Assembly: GCA_013396995.1 (NCBI GenBank)
Contig: VWZP01010561.1
Location: 779,767 to 843,766, forward strand
Length of the DNA: 64,000 bases
From: Dicaeum eximium
Taxonomy: Eukaryota; Chordata; Aves; Passeriformes; Dicaeidae
Reading direction: 5' to 3'
Below are positions 12,171 to 25,295 of this stretch, in pieces (position 1 is the stretch's first letter; the number at the start of each line of letters is the position of its first letter). The position numbers were made by a program, and so were the translations under genes. Under the pieces are notes generated by a model, which was given only the letters and a program-made list of their open reading frames with translations, was not told the origin of the DNA and did no database searches.

Positions 12171-15100
12171 ACTGTCAGTGTTTGTTGAAAAAAATTTTTT
12201 CTCTTGTATCTGTACAACAGAGAAACCCAATTACTGAACTCCAGTGCTTTGGAATTTGGGCAGGAGAAGCTTTGATTATATCCATTTTGACTGTACTCAT
12301 ATGAGTCTTTTCAGATGTCATGTGTGCGTTTAGAATAATGAATCAGCCATTGTCCCATCTGTCCAGTCAGTTGTCCCATTCTGCTTATTTTTTTTCTTTA
12401 GTGTCTGTGCTAAGTCTGGAAGAAAATATGCAAAATCCAACCTGCACCTTGCAAACCTTTAACCTGATTGATTTGACTTTTTCAGGAGACAGACTTCATC
12501 CTTTTTAACTGAGTGTTGTATTTCAATAAAAAAAACATTCATGCAGGTGCCTTTCCTCTCTTCCTGACCTTTTCTTTAGTGGTGGTCTTTCCCTGAGGAT
12601 AAGTGTTTCATGTGGGTCTAGGGTTAGTAACATGTGCCAAAGCAGAGAAGAATAGCTAATGCATGACCCAAAGAGGGAAAATAAAAAAAACCAGACTATA
12701 CAGTATGTACCACAGCTGCCTCCTCTCTCATGCTGTGATAAAAGACAATGTGGCAGATATTTTTCTAAAATAAGAAATCTGCTCCAATCCAATGAAGAAT
12801 AATAGCACCAATTAAAGATTTTGTGTCCTAGTTGTTTTGGAAACAAAAAGATGGCTGGACAAAGCTGGCAGCATGTCGTGCTAGCATGTGTGGATGTGAG
12901 TAGCACTGCTGCTTCCCTGCTGTCCTTTGCTGGGATCCTGGCTGGGAGGTTTTTAGTACCTGGTGGGACTTGCATTGGGCACACCACTGTTTTGTCCTGC
13001 CAGGACAGCTTTGGATGTGACTTCTGACTAGGATACTTTTATTTGCCTATAATCTCTATCCCTGTTTCAGGCCACAGAGGCATGTCCTACTTGCCCAGTG
13101 CTGCTCAGCTGCCAGCCAACAGCTGCAGTGTGGCTGTGCCCATGGCAGCACTGTGCAGGTGGAACATCTCACTGGAGTGAGCTTCTGGGAGAAATAACAC
13201 ACCTGCCTCCTCAAGCAGGACAAGGCCTTTTGTTTATGTGTCTGATCCTTCGTGCCCTGATTCAAGGAGTAGATAAAATCTCAAAATGACAGTGCAGGAG
13301 GAACTGGCTGGAGCTGTTGTCCTGCAGGAGAATCTGACAGCAGCTCAGGGGCAGCCTGAGCTGACCTGGCTCTGCCGGTTCTGGGAATGTCCATCCTGCC
13401 CTGGCTGGTGCTCCCACCTACTGCTGGCCCTACAGTGAACTCATTCAGCAGTGTAAACAAGCAGAAAACTGTTGATTTTGTTGTTTTGTTTGGTTTGGAG
13501 TCAGTTTTCCCCTGGTCTTTCTCCTCACAAAAGCTCATTGCAGGACGGAATGAGCATAGGCAGACAAAGGTGGAGAGAAGGAGCAGGTGCCTGGGGAGTC
13601 AAGGAGAGAGGACAGACTGCAAGGGCCATGATATAAATTTGCTGTGCCATAATGTCCTGCTGTAGAAGCTGTTTAAGAGCCCTTGTGGCTTGCTTGAAGT
13701 GCAAATGAATCAATTCTTGCAAGCTTACTGCAGCAACCTCAGGTCAGGAAATTCCCTTGGTGTAAACAGATGAGTCTGTTGCAAGTCATGGTGAAGCTTG
13801 ACTTAATTCAGTGTGGGTCATTCTCAAATGTGGGATTTAAAACTTATTTCTTGCAGGCTTTTTAAAGATTAGACAGTGTTTAATTGCATCTTGGTATAGA
13901 CAGAGGTCTAATTGAGACATTGAGAAACAGATGTCTTGGACAGGTTGATGCTTCCTTTCAGGATAGCTGTCTTTGAAGTAGTAGCAGATGGAAGTGCTTC
14001 CACCTTTTCTAGGCACTGATTAACTTCAAGAAGAGCAGATAAACTGGCAGCAGAGAAAAGCAATTCTTAAAAATAATTTACAGAGATCTGTATGGCTTTA
14101 ACTTTATTTATTTAAGCTTTCAGAGTGAGAAGCCTGGCTTTGGATTTATTGAAAAGTTCTGAAGCTCAGTTGGAGAACCAAATATGAACAGGTCCTAGTT
14201 ATGAGATTTCCACTTTTCTGGCTGGCTTTCCTTAGCAACATCCAAATTAGTGAATAAATCAAACCCTTCAGTGTGCCGATGACAACAAAAAATCTGTGAT
14301 TCAGACCAAAACATCTTGATCATGAACTTGGCAGTGCTAACCTTGAAGAGCAGAAATGGAGACCATCAATCTGATATTTCACTACTGTAAAGTTGGTTTG
14401 AAAAGGTCATTTTGTTGCAGTTCCATCAGTTTCACTCAATAAATTTTACCCTTCAATGAGACTAAATTTTAGTTTTTGGCTTTGGGATAAGAAAAGGTTA
14501 GGTCTTGAACTGGGGGCCAGAGATGATGATGTTTCTGTCTAGGATAAAGATGCTGAAAGATGTTCTCTGTGCTGAATTGTCTGTCAAGCTCCTAAACCTT
14601 GGTCTTTTAATCAAAACGTTTTCAAAGTCTTTGGGATTGTCACAGTGTGTGGGTATTTTGGCTTTTGTTTATTTAGTTTGGTTTTGGGTTTTGTGATTTG
14701 GGGGTTTTGTTGTTTTCTTTTGTTTTTTAATTTATTATTTCTGCTTTCTGAATTAATTTTGAATGTTAGGTGCCTGCCTGAGCATGTCTGACTAGAGCAT
14801 GCCCATTTCTATTTTTAAAATGTACTGTGTGAAATAGGAAATATAAAAGGAAGTTTCTGGATTTATGTGTTTAGGCTTCAGCTGTGTCTCCTGTTTGGTT
14901 TGTTATAATTGGCAGTACTGAAAACTGTACTCACTGAAAAGTGAGTTAGACTTTCTCAGCAGTGGAATGAAATAGTGCTTATTCTTTGGAGAAGACATCT
15001 ATGAGAGAGGTACACTACAACACTTGTTATAATATATTAGGAGTGTTTACTAGGATTTATGTGAAAACAAGTTCTTCCTGTTGATTCTGAATTAGAATAC

Positions 15101-15994
15101 TGGTCTGCGAAATGTTATGCACAATTCTAATTTCAAACAGAATTTTAGTGACCTAAATTAAAGGTACTCTTGCAACAAGGCTAAATGCCAAGCCAACCCT
15201 ATTTAAGGTGATTCTTTTAATATACTGCATGGCAGTTGTACAGTGTGTAATTGGTATGAAATGGTACTTTTGAAACGTAAACCTTGAGACAATTTCAAGA
15301 CAGGCATTCAGTGTAAAATTCATTAGGTTTAATTTCACTTAAATTGTAAATGTAAAATTATCACACACTTGAGTAACCTAAACATACAATTTGTTGAAAC
15401 TTCCATTTTCTGTTTTTGCTGCAAAGTGGTGAATCAGGACAGGAATGGGATGTGGTTGGCAAAGCCATTCCATGTTGTCTGTACCTGGAGGTCTTGGCAG
15501 CAGCAGGGGCACCTCTGAAACAGCCAAATCCTGCCCAGCACAGGTACCTGCTGAGAGAGGTGCTGTCAGTGGAGTGGGTCTGGGGGCCAGCAGAGCTGCT
15601 GCCCATGTGGTCATTTGCCCATTCCTCAGAGTACTGGTGTTCCCCTGAAGGTCTTTAAGGAAAAGTCTTACTGCATGGGAACTGTGCTGCAGCTGTGGTC
15701 CTATCAAGGTACTGAGTTCAGTAATTATTGGATATAGAGTTCCTGTTAATGCGGTCACCGTGTAGGGGAAATGTGTTTGCATTCCTGTAACTGCTCCTTA
15801 ACTCCCAGCCTGGGGGAATCCCAGCAGCTTCTGATGCAGGGAGGAGCAGCCCTGCTCACCTGCATTCCTCTCTTCATCTGCTTCCTCTCTCCTGGCTTTG
15901 TTCCACATAATCCAGCCAACTAATTAACAAAAATTCAATTTGCTGAGCCGATTTTCTGCTCTTTTGTTGAAATATCAATTTAGGGAGCAAACAG

Positions 15995-16002
15995 ATGCAA
16001 AT
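15995..16002 (+). promoter_or_regulatory. octamer sequence ATGCAAAT in an AT-rich patch
   Basis: A perfect POU-domain octamer, preceded within about 90 bases by several ATTA/TAAT-type homeodomain cores (from about 15913). Single 8-base matches are expected by chance in 64 kb, so this only flags a patch that might be an enhancer. Confidence 0.15.
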
Positions 16003-16941
16003 ATTAGAGGCAAATGTCAGGGAGGTGAGAATGCAGGAAGGTGGACTTTTGTGATGGGGTGACAAACTGCATCCTGACCAGCATTGTCTCCTGAAGCTAA
16101 ATCTGGAAACCAAACAAAGGTGTGGCCATTCATTACAGATCTCTAAAAACACTGCCAGTGTCAGAATTTTCTGCCACACATTGACACCTCCTGATTTTTG
16201 CCGATTTGGTTGGTTTTTTAGCTGCACTCAAAATCAACTGTGTGAGGTGACGTGGCTTAAACAAAAAAAATCAAAAATACTTCTCGAAATATTACTCCCA
16301 CTGCTGTCAGTTTTTCTGCTCTGTTTTTTGACAGATCCACCCTAGGATTATTGTGTGTTTGCAACAGCAATGGAATTGGTGCAGATAAAGGAACCATAAC
16401 CAGTAGCAGGCTCTTTCCTTCTTGTACCGCAATGTCTCTGTGTTTTCAGGATGAGCTATTCTTAGATGAGTTTCTTGTGTACTGCAGAGTACACTTCAGG
16501 TGGAGCAAAATCAAAAGGGAAAAAAATCAGAGCATCCTTCTGTGAGGGAAATTGAATTCTTGAAGTGTAAAATTTTCTAATGGCATCACACAACCTTGTC
16601 TGACATGGCTGCAGACTTTGGACCCCACTAAAGGAAGTTGAAGAAAGGATGGGTGAGGAATGGTGCATGTATGGATTGCAGCTGAGCTGGCTATCCTCCC
16701 ATGGAAAAGTCAGGGAGAGGGCAAGACTCTCACTCAATTGTTTTTAGTGGCAAGTTGTGGTCTTTTTTCATTTGGAATTCTGGAACAGTAGCAGCAGACC
16801 TTGCAAAGGTAGATGAGTGAGTGAATGGCAGCAAACAGGTCAGAGGCACATCATGAAGCACTAAAAGGAAAGTATGGCATATGGGAGGATGTGTCTTAGA
16901 GGAGAGGAAGATTGCCCTAAAAAATATGTAAATAAAAATAA

Positions 16942-16987
16942 ATATATATGCACATGTGTGTGTGTATGTATACACATATACACACAC
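16942..16987. repeat. 46-bp perfect purine/pyrimidine alternating tract
   Basis: Every adjacent pair from 16942 to 16987 alternates purine and pyrimidine, mixing TA, TG and CA steps. The middle (GTGTGTATGTATACACATATACACAC) is close to self-complementary around GTATAC. Such tracts are the known sequence class for left-handed Z-DNA and cruciforms. It is also a probable length-variable dinucleotide repeat. Confidence 0.85.
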
Positions 16988-19900
16988 TTCTTTGGAAACT
17001 GTACTGTATTTTGATAGAAACTTTCTACAGAAGGTATTTGGCTTCTCTGGCATCTCCCTGTGCTGTGCTCCGGTGGATGTTTTGTTTGGGTCACATTTAA
17101 TATCTGGGTCTCTGGAGATAATGTGTTACTTTCAAATGCGATAATGTGTTGCTTTTAAATGCTATGTGTGTTTTATTTCTCATGTCTGGATTCCTGGATC
17201 ACGTCTTCATTGCAGATCCTCTCCTTGCTAAACTAGTCTGTTGTATCATGGGAATCCTTAAGCAACAAGGACAGATTAGGTGGAAGCAGATGTCAAAATA
17301 TTCAAATTTCTCATGGGATAGAAACTCCCCATCCCACACAGACAGCATGTATAATCTATTGTTGGCACAGTCTCCCACGCGATTCTTTCATATCTCTTCC
17401 TCCTCATCATGTTCTTAGTGACCAGAGACTCGCTGCAGAAAACGCTGTAATCCAGAAAACAGGCATGTGGTCTGACTCTGGGACATGTCCTGTACGGGGC
17501 TGAGTGAGGCTCTATCCGTGTGGGTCACTTCCAGCTCAGTGTGTTGTGGGATTTGGTGATACTTGTGTGCAGTGTGGATGTTTGGTGGGAGAGGCAGTTG
17601 CTCCCCAAATCTGCAGAAAATATGTAAATTTTTACTCCAATATTACTCCTGGCGTCCTGCACACCACTGGAACTTACTGAAACAAATTCCCAAGTGCTGG
17701 CGTCTGCGTTTTCTTCATTTCTATTGTATCCTTTTTGAGGGAGTTGGAAGCATGCAGTCTTTTTTATGTACTTTATCCCCTTAAGATAGTGTGGTGAAAA
17801 AGCACAGTGCAAACTTAGTTATTCATGTGAGGATAAAATTGATATGAGATCAGGCGGTCAATTGACAAGCAGTAAACACAGGCTTTTTAATTCTAGAATG
17901 CTTGAGTGCTTGGTTCCTTTTCTAATGCTAATGCATTGCATGTGACATAAGAGGAGACTTTTGTGTATGTGCATGATCTCTTAGGCTTTCTGGAGTGATG
18001 GGAAATTCCTTATGGTGGCACCAAGCAGCTTCGCTGTGAACCTGGAGCCTTTTCCATTAACGCCTTGGCGAGCTGTTCACTGTCACTTGCACTGCCTCAA
18101 GCACCTTTCTAGATAACTGCAAAAATTGGGCTGACACCCCAAAATTGTGTGTGGAGATGTGTGCTGTGCAGTGCCTGGCCAGCAGGTACACTGGCACGTG
18201 TGACACAGGAATATTTCCATGTATGACAGCACAGACTAATGGAATGTGGCTGGAAAGCGTGGGTGGGTTGTGGAGGTGGTGTTTTGACCACTGGTCCAGA
18301 CTGGTCTGGCTTATAAATGAATGCTCTAAAGCAGCATAAATTTGTGTTTTCTGGTTTATGTTAGCAAAGAATTACACAAATTGTGCATGTATGGATGTTC
18401 TGTCATAAAATCATCGTAAAAAAGCACAACAGCAAAATCAACGGCAAAGTCCTGGATTCTCTGTTAATGCTTTTACGTTCTAAATTGTAATTCTCAAGTT
18501 AGAAAGTAAAATTGAATTATCTCTCAGCTTAGGGAAGTTTTCTTGTTTAAAAAAGAGAAAAAGAAGGTGAAATCCCAAAAGGTGCTATTGCCTTTAAGTG
18601 TTGGTATGGAAAAAGATTATGGGATGCCCTGCAGTCAGCAAATCCGTTTTGATCTGCTTTGAATACTCCTCACCTGACCAAAAGCACACAGTGTGTGTGT
18701 GTTTCTGCATTACTATTGATCCTACTTTCCGGGCAGTGCCACTTAATGGCTTTTGCTCATTTGGAGACAGGCCTGGGCTGACGTTCCCAGCCGTGCCACT
18801 GTCATCTGTCCCTGAAACGTCCTCCACGCCAGCAGTCACTGCTTCTCCCCAGAGCACTGTGCCGCTGGCCTTAGCATTGCTCACCGCACCTGGTTTCTTC
18901 CTTGACACAGCTCCTTAATGAAACACCTGATGAGTCAGTGTTAACTAAGCTCACTTGGGTGTATGGCTGTCACCTCCCTGGAGAAGTTCTGTCTGTGTCT
19001 TGAGAATGCCGTGAACCAAAGAGAGATGGTTTGCATTCAGCTGCAGCTTCTTTCTCCACATAAATTTAGAACTTGGTACCTGTAGGGACAGAAATTGGAA
19101 GTGAAACTGGCACAAGCAGAAGGAAATGTATGTGTCTCTTGCTCCCTCAAGCAGCACTTTTACATAAGAGGGACACTTTAGAGATACATATTGAAATTTA
19201 TTTCATCGTTCTGCCCCATTAAACAAGCAATTGGTTTTCAACAGCAGCTTGCAGATGAATCTGAGTCAAAGCAGGATGATTAACTGGAGGACAGCCAGCT
19301 TGGCTATTGTTTGTCCTCTCCTGTTTAATACTCAGCATATAGTGATACACACATTAGAGACTTCAAACTCCTCCCTTTGAGAAGCAGTACAGTAAATTAA
19401 TCTGTTGAGAAATTGCTGAGATTCCAGCCTCCCTATGAATTTTTTCATTTAACCATGTTGAATACTGCTAGCTGGAGTTGCTCAACCCAATGACTCACAG
19501 CCAAACATTGTAAAACACTATTTTTGCTTTTTTGCATTTCCTATCTATAAATGGGTGGTTTGGAGTTCAGCTGGGTTGAATACACTGAGGTGAAACTTAA
19601 TTCCTGTCAGCTGATAGCAACTATTCTTCATTCAAACACAGAATATGCTATGCCTTCACTCACAAAACTGGGTGATCTTTGTATGTACATATCAGCAACC
19701 CCAAAACTACAATGTCTTGAGGGCACATGTGCCCATCCCTATTCTGAATATCTAAGTTTTGGGTGTTCTAGTGACTAACCTGACTTTAGAAAGGCAAGGA
19801 TGTTAAAGAGTGTCTCTTCAAATTCCAGCAGGCCTAATCTCTTATGTCCCAATATTTTCCATCACAGTTGTTTTAAAGGAAAAATAGATGTACTTAAAAG

Positions 19901-20660
19901 CCCTTAATCATTGTCATGATCCCTCTTTTGTTTTGTTGGTCAGGGAAGCAAACATACTCTATTCTTATGGGTGCTGACAGGAGAGAAGATAGAAAGATTG
20001 AGAAAAATGCTACTGCTGTGTACACTGTGCCTCTTAGCCAATTTAAACCACCATTTTCATCAATTTCCCTTTGTAAGAACAATTTAGAAAATATAACTGT
20101 TGCTATCTACAGGGAAGGGGGAGTGAATCTATAAATTGAAGTTCAAGGTTATTGGAGCCCTTATCTGTCCATAATATAGGTATATGTCTCTGAGCTGCTG
20201 AATATTTTTATTGCTGCTGATTTAATAATTAATCTACCCTTTGGAAGCTGCAGACTTTTTGCCTAGGATTAATGCACTCTTAACATCCCCATGTCTACCA
20301 CCTTGTCCTGAAAGCTTAAGTGGTACCACAAGGATCTGCTGCAGGGGGCTTGTTCCATCTTTGATCGTGTGTTCATATGTCTTCACAGAAGGCATTTTTA
20401 ATCCTTCTCTGCTGCCAGGTTCAGACATAAAATCTCCAGTGCTGTTCTACAAATCTCTTCTACATTAGCTTGGAGGGCTGGTGCATTAGCAACTAGCAAT
20501 GGTAAATGGCAGGTTTCTCTGAGCTAGGCTATGAAAGAAGGCGTGGGCGTGACTGAAAGGGCTGTTGCATGTCTGTCTCCAGCTAGGAGTGGGGAAATGC
20601 ATGCCTTCAAACACAAGTCTTCCTGCCTATGGGATAAACATCTTCCCCCATGTCAACGAC

Positions 20661-20669
20661 TGAGTCAGC
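20661..20669. promoter_or_regulatory. AP-1/half-MARE-like site TGAGTCAGC
   Basis: TGAGTCA is the AP-1 core and the GC extension on one side resembles a small-Maf half site. Further TGAGTCA cores occur near 18930 and 19262. All are within the 50-kb intron. Occupancy cannot be judged from sequence, and chance matches are common. Confidence 0.15.
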
Positions 20670-23600
20670 TCAGGAGCCTCCCGTGCTTTCTTGGGAGAAG
20701 CCTTGCTTGGTGAGATGTAACTCGGATCTGTCAGCAGGCACTGCAGGTTTTTTGTGCCGGTATACTTTGTGTTTTTACTGTCCTGTCTTGTTGGTGTAGA
20801 AAAGTGCTGAATTAGTATATGTCTGCCACAGTGAAAGTGGGGTGAAGCAGGATGCTCAACTGCTCCCACTTGCTTGTGAAGATCCCATTAGGTTTCCTGA
20901 TGGCGTTCTCTGAAACGAGGAGCTCTTGCTTTCGTCAGGTGGGAGAATCAATTCTGTGTGCCATGCTCTGCCCCGTTCACCATTCTGATTTCCATTAAAC
21001 GTAAGTGATGCCTGCCATGGATTGTGCACACTCCAATGTGCCATTCAGGAGGAAGAATCTCCATCTGTGTGTTGAGCATCATGCTAGGCAAGATGGGATG
21101 AAGGAAAACGTCTTTTATCCTTTAAGGTATGTTCGATGTATTTCTGATCCCTGTGATAAAGAGAAGAAGAGAAATGAGGCTGGGATGTGGGAAAATACAA
21201 GTGTGGAGAGCAGCAGAGGCAACACACTCGTCTCAAGGTAGCTTTTGTGCTTCTAAGAAGGAAGTGCTTTGTTGAAGGCAATTGCTTTGAGGCAGCCAGT
21301 TATGCAAGCCCTCCTAACTATGAATGGAGGGATACATCTGAGGGAGAGTGGGTGAAGCAGAAAAAATGAAAATAAGAGTTGTTGCAGCGGCATCTGTGCA
21401 CTGAGGATAGGGAAGGACAAGGAAACTTAGGATAGAAACAAGTAATAATAGGATTCTGACTCAATAATGTATTTCTGAAAAGCTGGAAAGAGAGATGAAA
21501 ATGTGGAGTCCTGATTTCTAACAAGAGTTGTTTCCAGCTAGTACATGGAGCAACTCAGTGGCCCATATAAGCCTTTTGAATAGATCCCTTTCCTGTTGTG
21601 TTTGCACTTGATTTCAAGCACAGCTTGAATTCTGAAGGTCTCTTCAGCACCTCCAGTTGTATCTGAGCAGAATCTTCCTTGGTGGGTGGTGGTTTTTTCC
21701 CTATTTGTAGCAGCAGCCCATGCAGTTAAGAGCACATGATGTTTACCTTCATGGCTGAAGCCATGGTTTTAACCCAGGTTTCCAGAGGCAAAAAGTTTTG
21801 GTCTTCTGCCTCATTGAACTGTTTTGAATTCAGTTAGGGCATTCTTCAGTCTCCAAACAACGTCATACAGATTGTCTAGAAGTAATGGAACAGCATGGTT
21901 GTACTGCCCAGCCTTGCTGGTGGGCAATTTTTCAGTTAAACCAGGCCTGTGCTGCTTTGCTCCCTGTGGAGCTGCTATAACTGCACACACAAGGAGAACT
22001 GGCTACAATTGATGGCTGGGAGGAACACTGGTACTGTTTTTCAATCTGGAGTGCTTCTTTCCTCATTTCTGTCAGTCTCCATCAGAATATCCACCACTAA
22101 TAAAAGGCTGGCCCATCCGAACAAAGTAATCACCATTCCCATGGCAATCATAGAAATACAATATTCTTAGTTTTGTTTTAACAGTGGTTGAACACACAAA
22201 TTTCTAGATTTGCAATGTTACACAATTTGGCTTGGTTGGTTGCTGTAGCAGTGACACTTTAAGTCATCAGAAATACTGTGGTTTTGTTGTAAAGCCATAT
22301 GGATTTTACATTATAAACAGTGGTTACTAATTTCATTCTCTGAGATTTAGTTTTCTGTAAGGAATAGTTGTATAAAATGAGAGCAAAGCCCTAATAGCTC
22401 ACAGCTTAGTTGTGTTGGTGATGTGAGTTGGTTAGCATAGGTTCAAGTGCTCTTCTTTCCAGGAGCTGAAGAGGATGACTTTGTGCTGGGATTAGACACA
22501 GCTTCTCTTAGGGAGCCAGTTCTGTGTACAGCATCCACAGATTCTCAAGAGGTCTGTTTTGAAACAACAAACTGTTTTTTATACTGCCCTGGCTGTAGCC
22601 CATCTGCATTGTAGGGGTAATAAGGTGTCCCCTCTTGCTTCCCTTTGCATTAGAGACTTTATCCATTTTCCCCGTCTACTCCACATGCACCACAGAACCT
22701 ACTATTGTCTGTAATTAGTATTTGAGCTGTTCTCAGCTTATAGCTATTTATTTGTCTTGGAAACTGGCCAGTGTTTTCCATGGGATTACTTCTCGTTGTT
22801 ATAGTCAGGATGGTTTAGGCAAAGCAATGCAACTGGTTGTTTTGGGGCACCAAAGGCTAATTCAGGTCTCAGAAACCTTGGTTTGCAGCCCAGAAGTGCA
22901 CACTGCCCCATCCATGGCAGACAGTGAGTGCTGTCTCCTGCACATATGCAACTAATCTTTTGTCTTCCAGGAAAACATGAAGGCTTTACTTGCAGGGATC
23001 AATGCTAATTTGTGATTACACAGCGTGCTGTAGGAGATGATAGTGCTAATTTTTGGTTAACTGACAGCAGAACAGAGTAAAGCAAGTCTTTGCCTGGTGG
23101 AAGAGCAAAGCTAGCATTGAAGGATTACCTTGAGTGGTCTGGAAATGAGCATAAGCATGGGACAACATTTTCTCAGTAAGAGTGTGTGCAGACCTAATTA
23201 AGCAGTTCTCCCTGGATGTTTGTTTCTCAGGTCACTGCAGTGGTGGTTTCAATCAGGTTTGTCACTTATATTGAAACTGTCCTGGAGTGCCATGAGTGCA
23301 GGTGTCAAACTTTGTCCCTAGGCAATGATTTTGTTTATTTGAAGCCAAAGGAGTCCATGAAGTCAAGTTAACTTAATGTGGGCTTCACCCATGAGGTTTC
23401 TCCTGCTTTTGGGTTGGTTTTTTTTTCCCATAGCAAAAGCTGGTGAAGTATAGAAAGAAGTCTCTGTGACCTCATAATTGAATAAAATGTGACTGCTAAT
23501 TATGTCTGGGAGGATTGTTAGATTGTCATCAATATTTCTCATCGCATTTAAGCCCACAGACTTTCTTTTTTAGGAAGAGAAGAATTCAGGGTGGATGTCA

Positions 23601-23741
23601 CTGCAGTCTATAGACTTTACTCGTTGTTTTCTTTTTTTGTGTGCTTCTGCATGGATTTATTTGGGAAGGTTAATTGCTGGGTAAAACTATCTGCATTGAC
23701 AATTAATAGTTCTGGGCAAACAAAGGCAAAACCAAATTTTT

Positions 23742-23760
23742 ATTATAATGAAATTATAAT
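23742..23760. repeat. AT-rich palindrome, ATTATAAT repeated around GAA
   Basis: ATTATAAT is its own reverse complement and occurs twice, separated by GAA. The site is therefore both a direct and an inverted repeat. It is short and AT-rich, so chance is a sufficient explanation. Confidence 0.6.
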
Positions 23761-25215
23761 TTTATTATCCCACAAATGAGGCTTGAAAGGTTTGCTTATG
23801 TTTGCTTCCCTTGCCCTCTGGACAGAGGCAGGAAGAGATGCTGCCCTTTGGATGATGCCTGCTTGTTCCCTGCCCCCAGAGGAGTGGGAGACCTCTTAGG
23901 AGGAGCACCACAGAGCCTGTGGTACCATGAAGGCCCTTCTTGCTGTGTTTTCAGCAATTGTGTTCAGCTTTTCAGCAGTTCTGTTGAGGAATGCAGAGAG
24001 GGGAGGAAAGTGCTGTGCTTTGTGGGTATTTTGCTCAAACCAAGCTAGGGGGAGGAGGAGCAGGCAGCTCGATCCACATTGCCTGTTGTTCACCCTTATC
24101 TGGCTTTGTTCTTGTGCTTTCCTACCCCCTCATGCCTCTCCCTAACTTCCTGGCAGTCATATTCCATGGCATGCTCTTTTCACCCCATTTCAGGCCATGC
24201 AGCAGTAGCACAAGAGAGCTTTTGTTTAGCTGGAGTGCTGTATGTGAATGCTGTGAAAAGCATTGTGGCAGCTGCCTATATTTGAGACTGTGCCTGGGGA
24301 CATCTCTGTGTGCCCAGCACCCTCTGAGCTGAGCAGCAGAGCTGTAGGGAGGCTTTAGGGGTACAGGAAGGATGCTGTAATGTGAACTGCATGGAAAAAC
24401 ACTGGCTGTCAGTGCCATGCAAGTGTTTCTGCAGAGCAGCTTCTGGGTGTTGATGTCACAGCAAAGCGAATCTAAGGATATCCGTGAAATGGAAAAAACT
24501 CCTTTGACATCTGACCGGTGGTGCAGAGGCCTTAGAGAGCTGTGCTGGCAGCTGCATCGTGCACTTGCAGAAGGAATATCAGTTTCTGGGGAACTTCCAA
24601 GGCTACCAGCAAGGTGTTTTCCTTCACTGCCCCACAGCCAGCCTGTGTCTGTGTTACTGTGGCCCAGCATTCTGTGCCAAAAGCCATCAAGAAGAGCTGT
24701 CCTGGGGAAGCCACTGGCACTACAAGAAGCCCTATTTTGAGTCAGCATGTTGATGCTGTGCTGCAAGTGCATCTTGTTCAAAGGCTGTACTAATTATAAA
24801 TTGGTCTGGGGAGCTGAGGATAAAAATATCTTTACAGCCTGTCTCTGTAAACAACCTGTGATGCTATTTGGAAATGTGGTATAGTTTTCATGTTGCAGGG
24901 AATGTGTGTGCTGTGTGTGAAGGACTTCAGCAGCCAAAGTGCAGAGCTTCCTTGTGGTCAGGCTGACAAATAAAGCAGGGAAGGAATTTTTTTGCATGCT
25001 ACAGATGGCAAAGTGCATATTCACAACATTCTTTTCCACACAGTTAGGGGAGAAATTCAAGTTTACCTTAGGATTGTAGGAGGAAGGCTGTTTCTTATAC
25101 CAAGCATATGCTGTAATAGTACCTTCTTTTTTTATTTAAAAAAAAAAATACCCTTGTAACACCTTCTCTGTCCTGGTCATATGAGTTTGGGTAGAATCTC
25201 TCCTGTACATTTCAG

Positions 25216-25295
25216 GAGAGGATTTGCTTCTGTGGTGCAAGAAATTAGCTGGTTCACTGCTAAATCAAATGCTGATGTGTACTATCATCTGCAAG
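25216..25295 (+). other. SLC22A23: candidate cryptic (poison) exon, 80 bp
   Basis: The acceptor side is AATCTCTCCTGTACATTTCAG, ending at 25215. The donor is AAG|GTAAGT at 25296, a full match to the vertebrate donor consensus. Starting from the base left over by the preceding coding exon (C), the 80 bases read as 27 codons with no stop (beginning REDLLLWCKK). Splicing to the next coding exon then gives GGA TAG, a stop at 52709-52711. Inclusion would cut the transporter after membrane segment 4 and should mark the RNA for decay. The segment does not resemble any SLC22 protein sequence. It is a prediction from splice signals, not an established exon. Confidence 0.3.
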
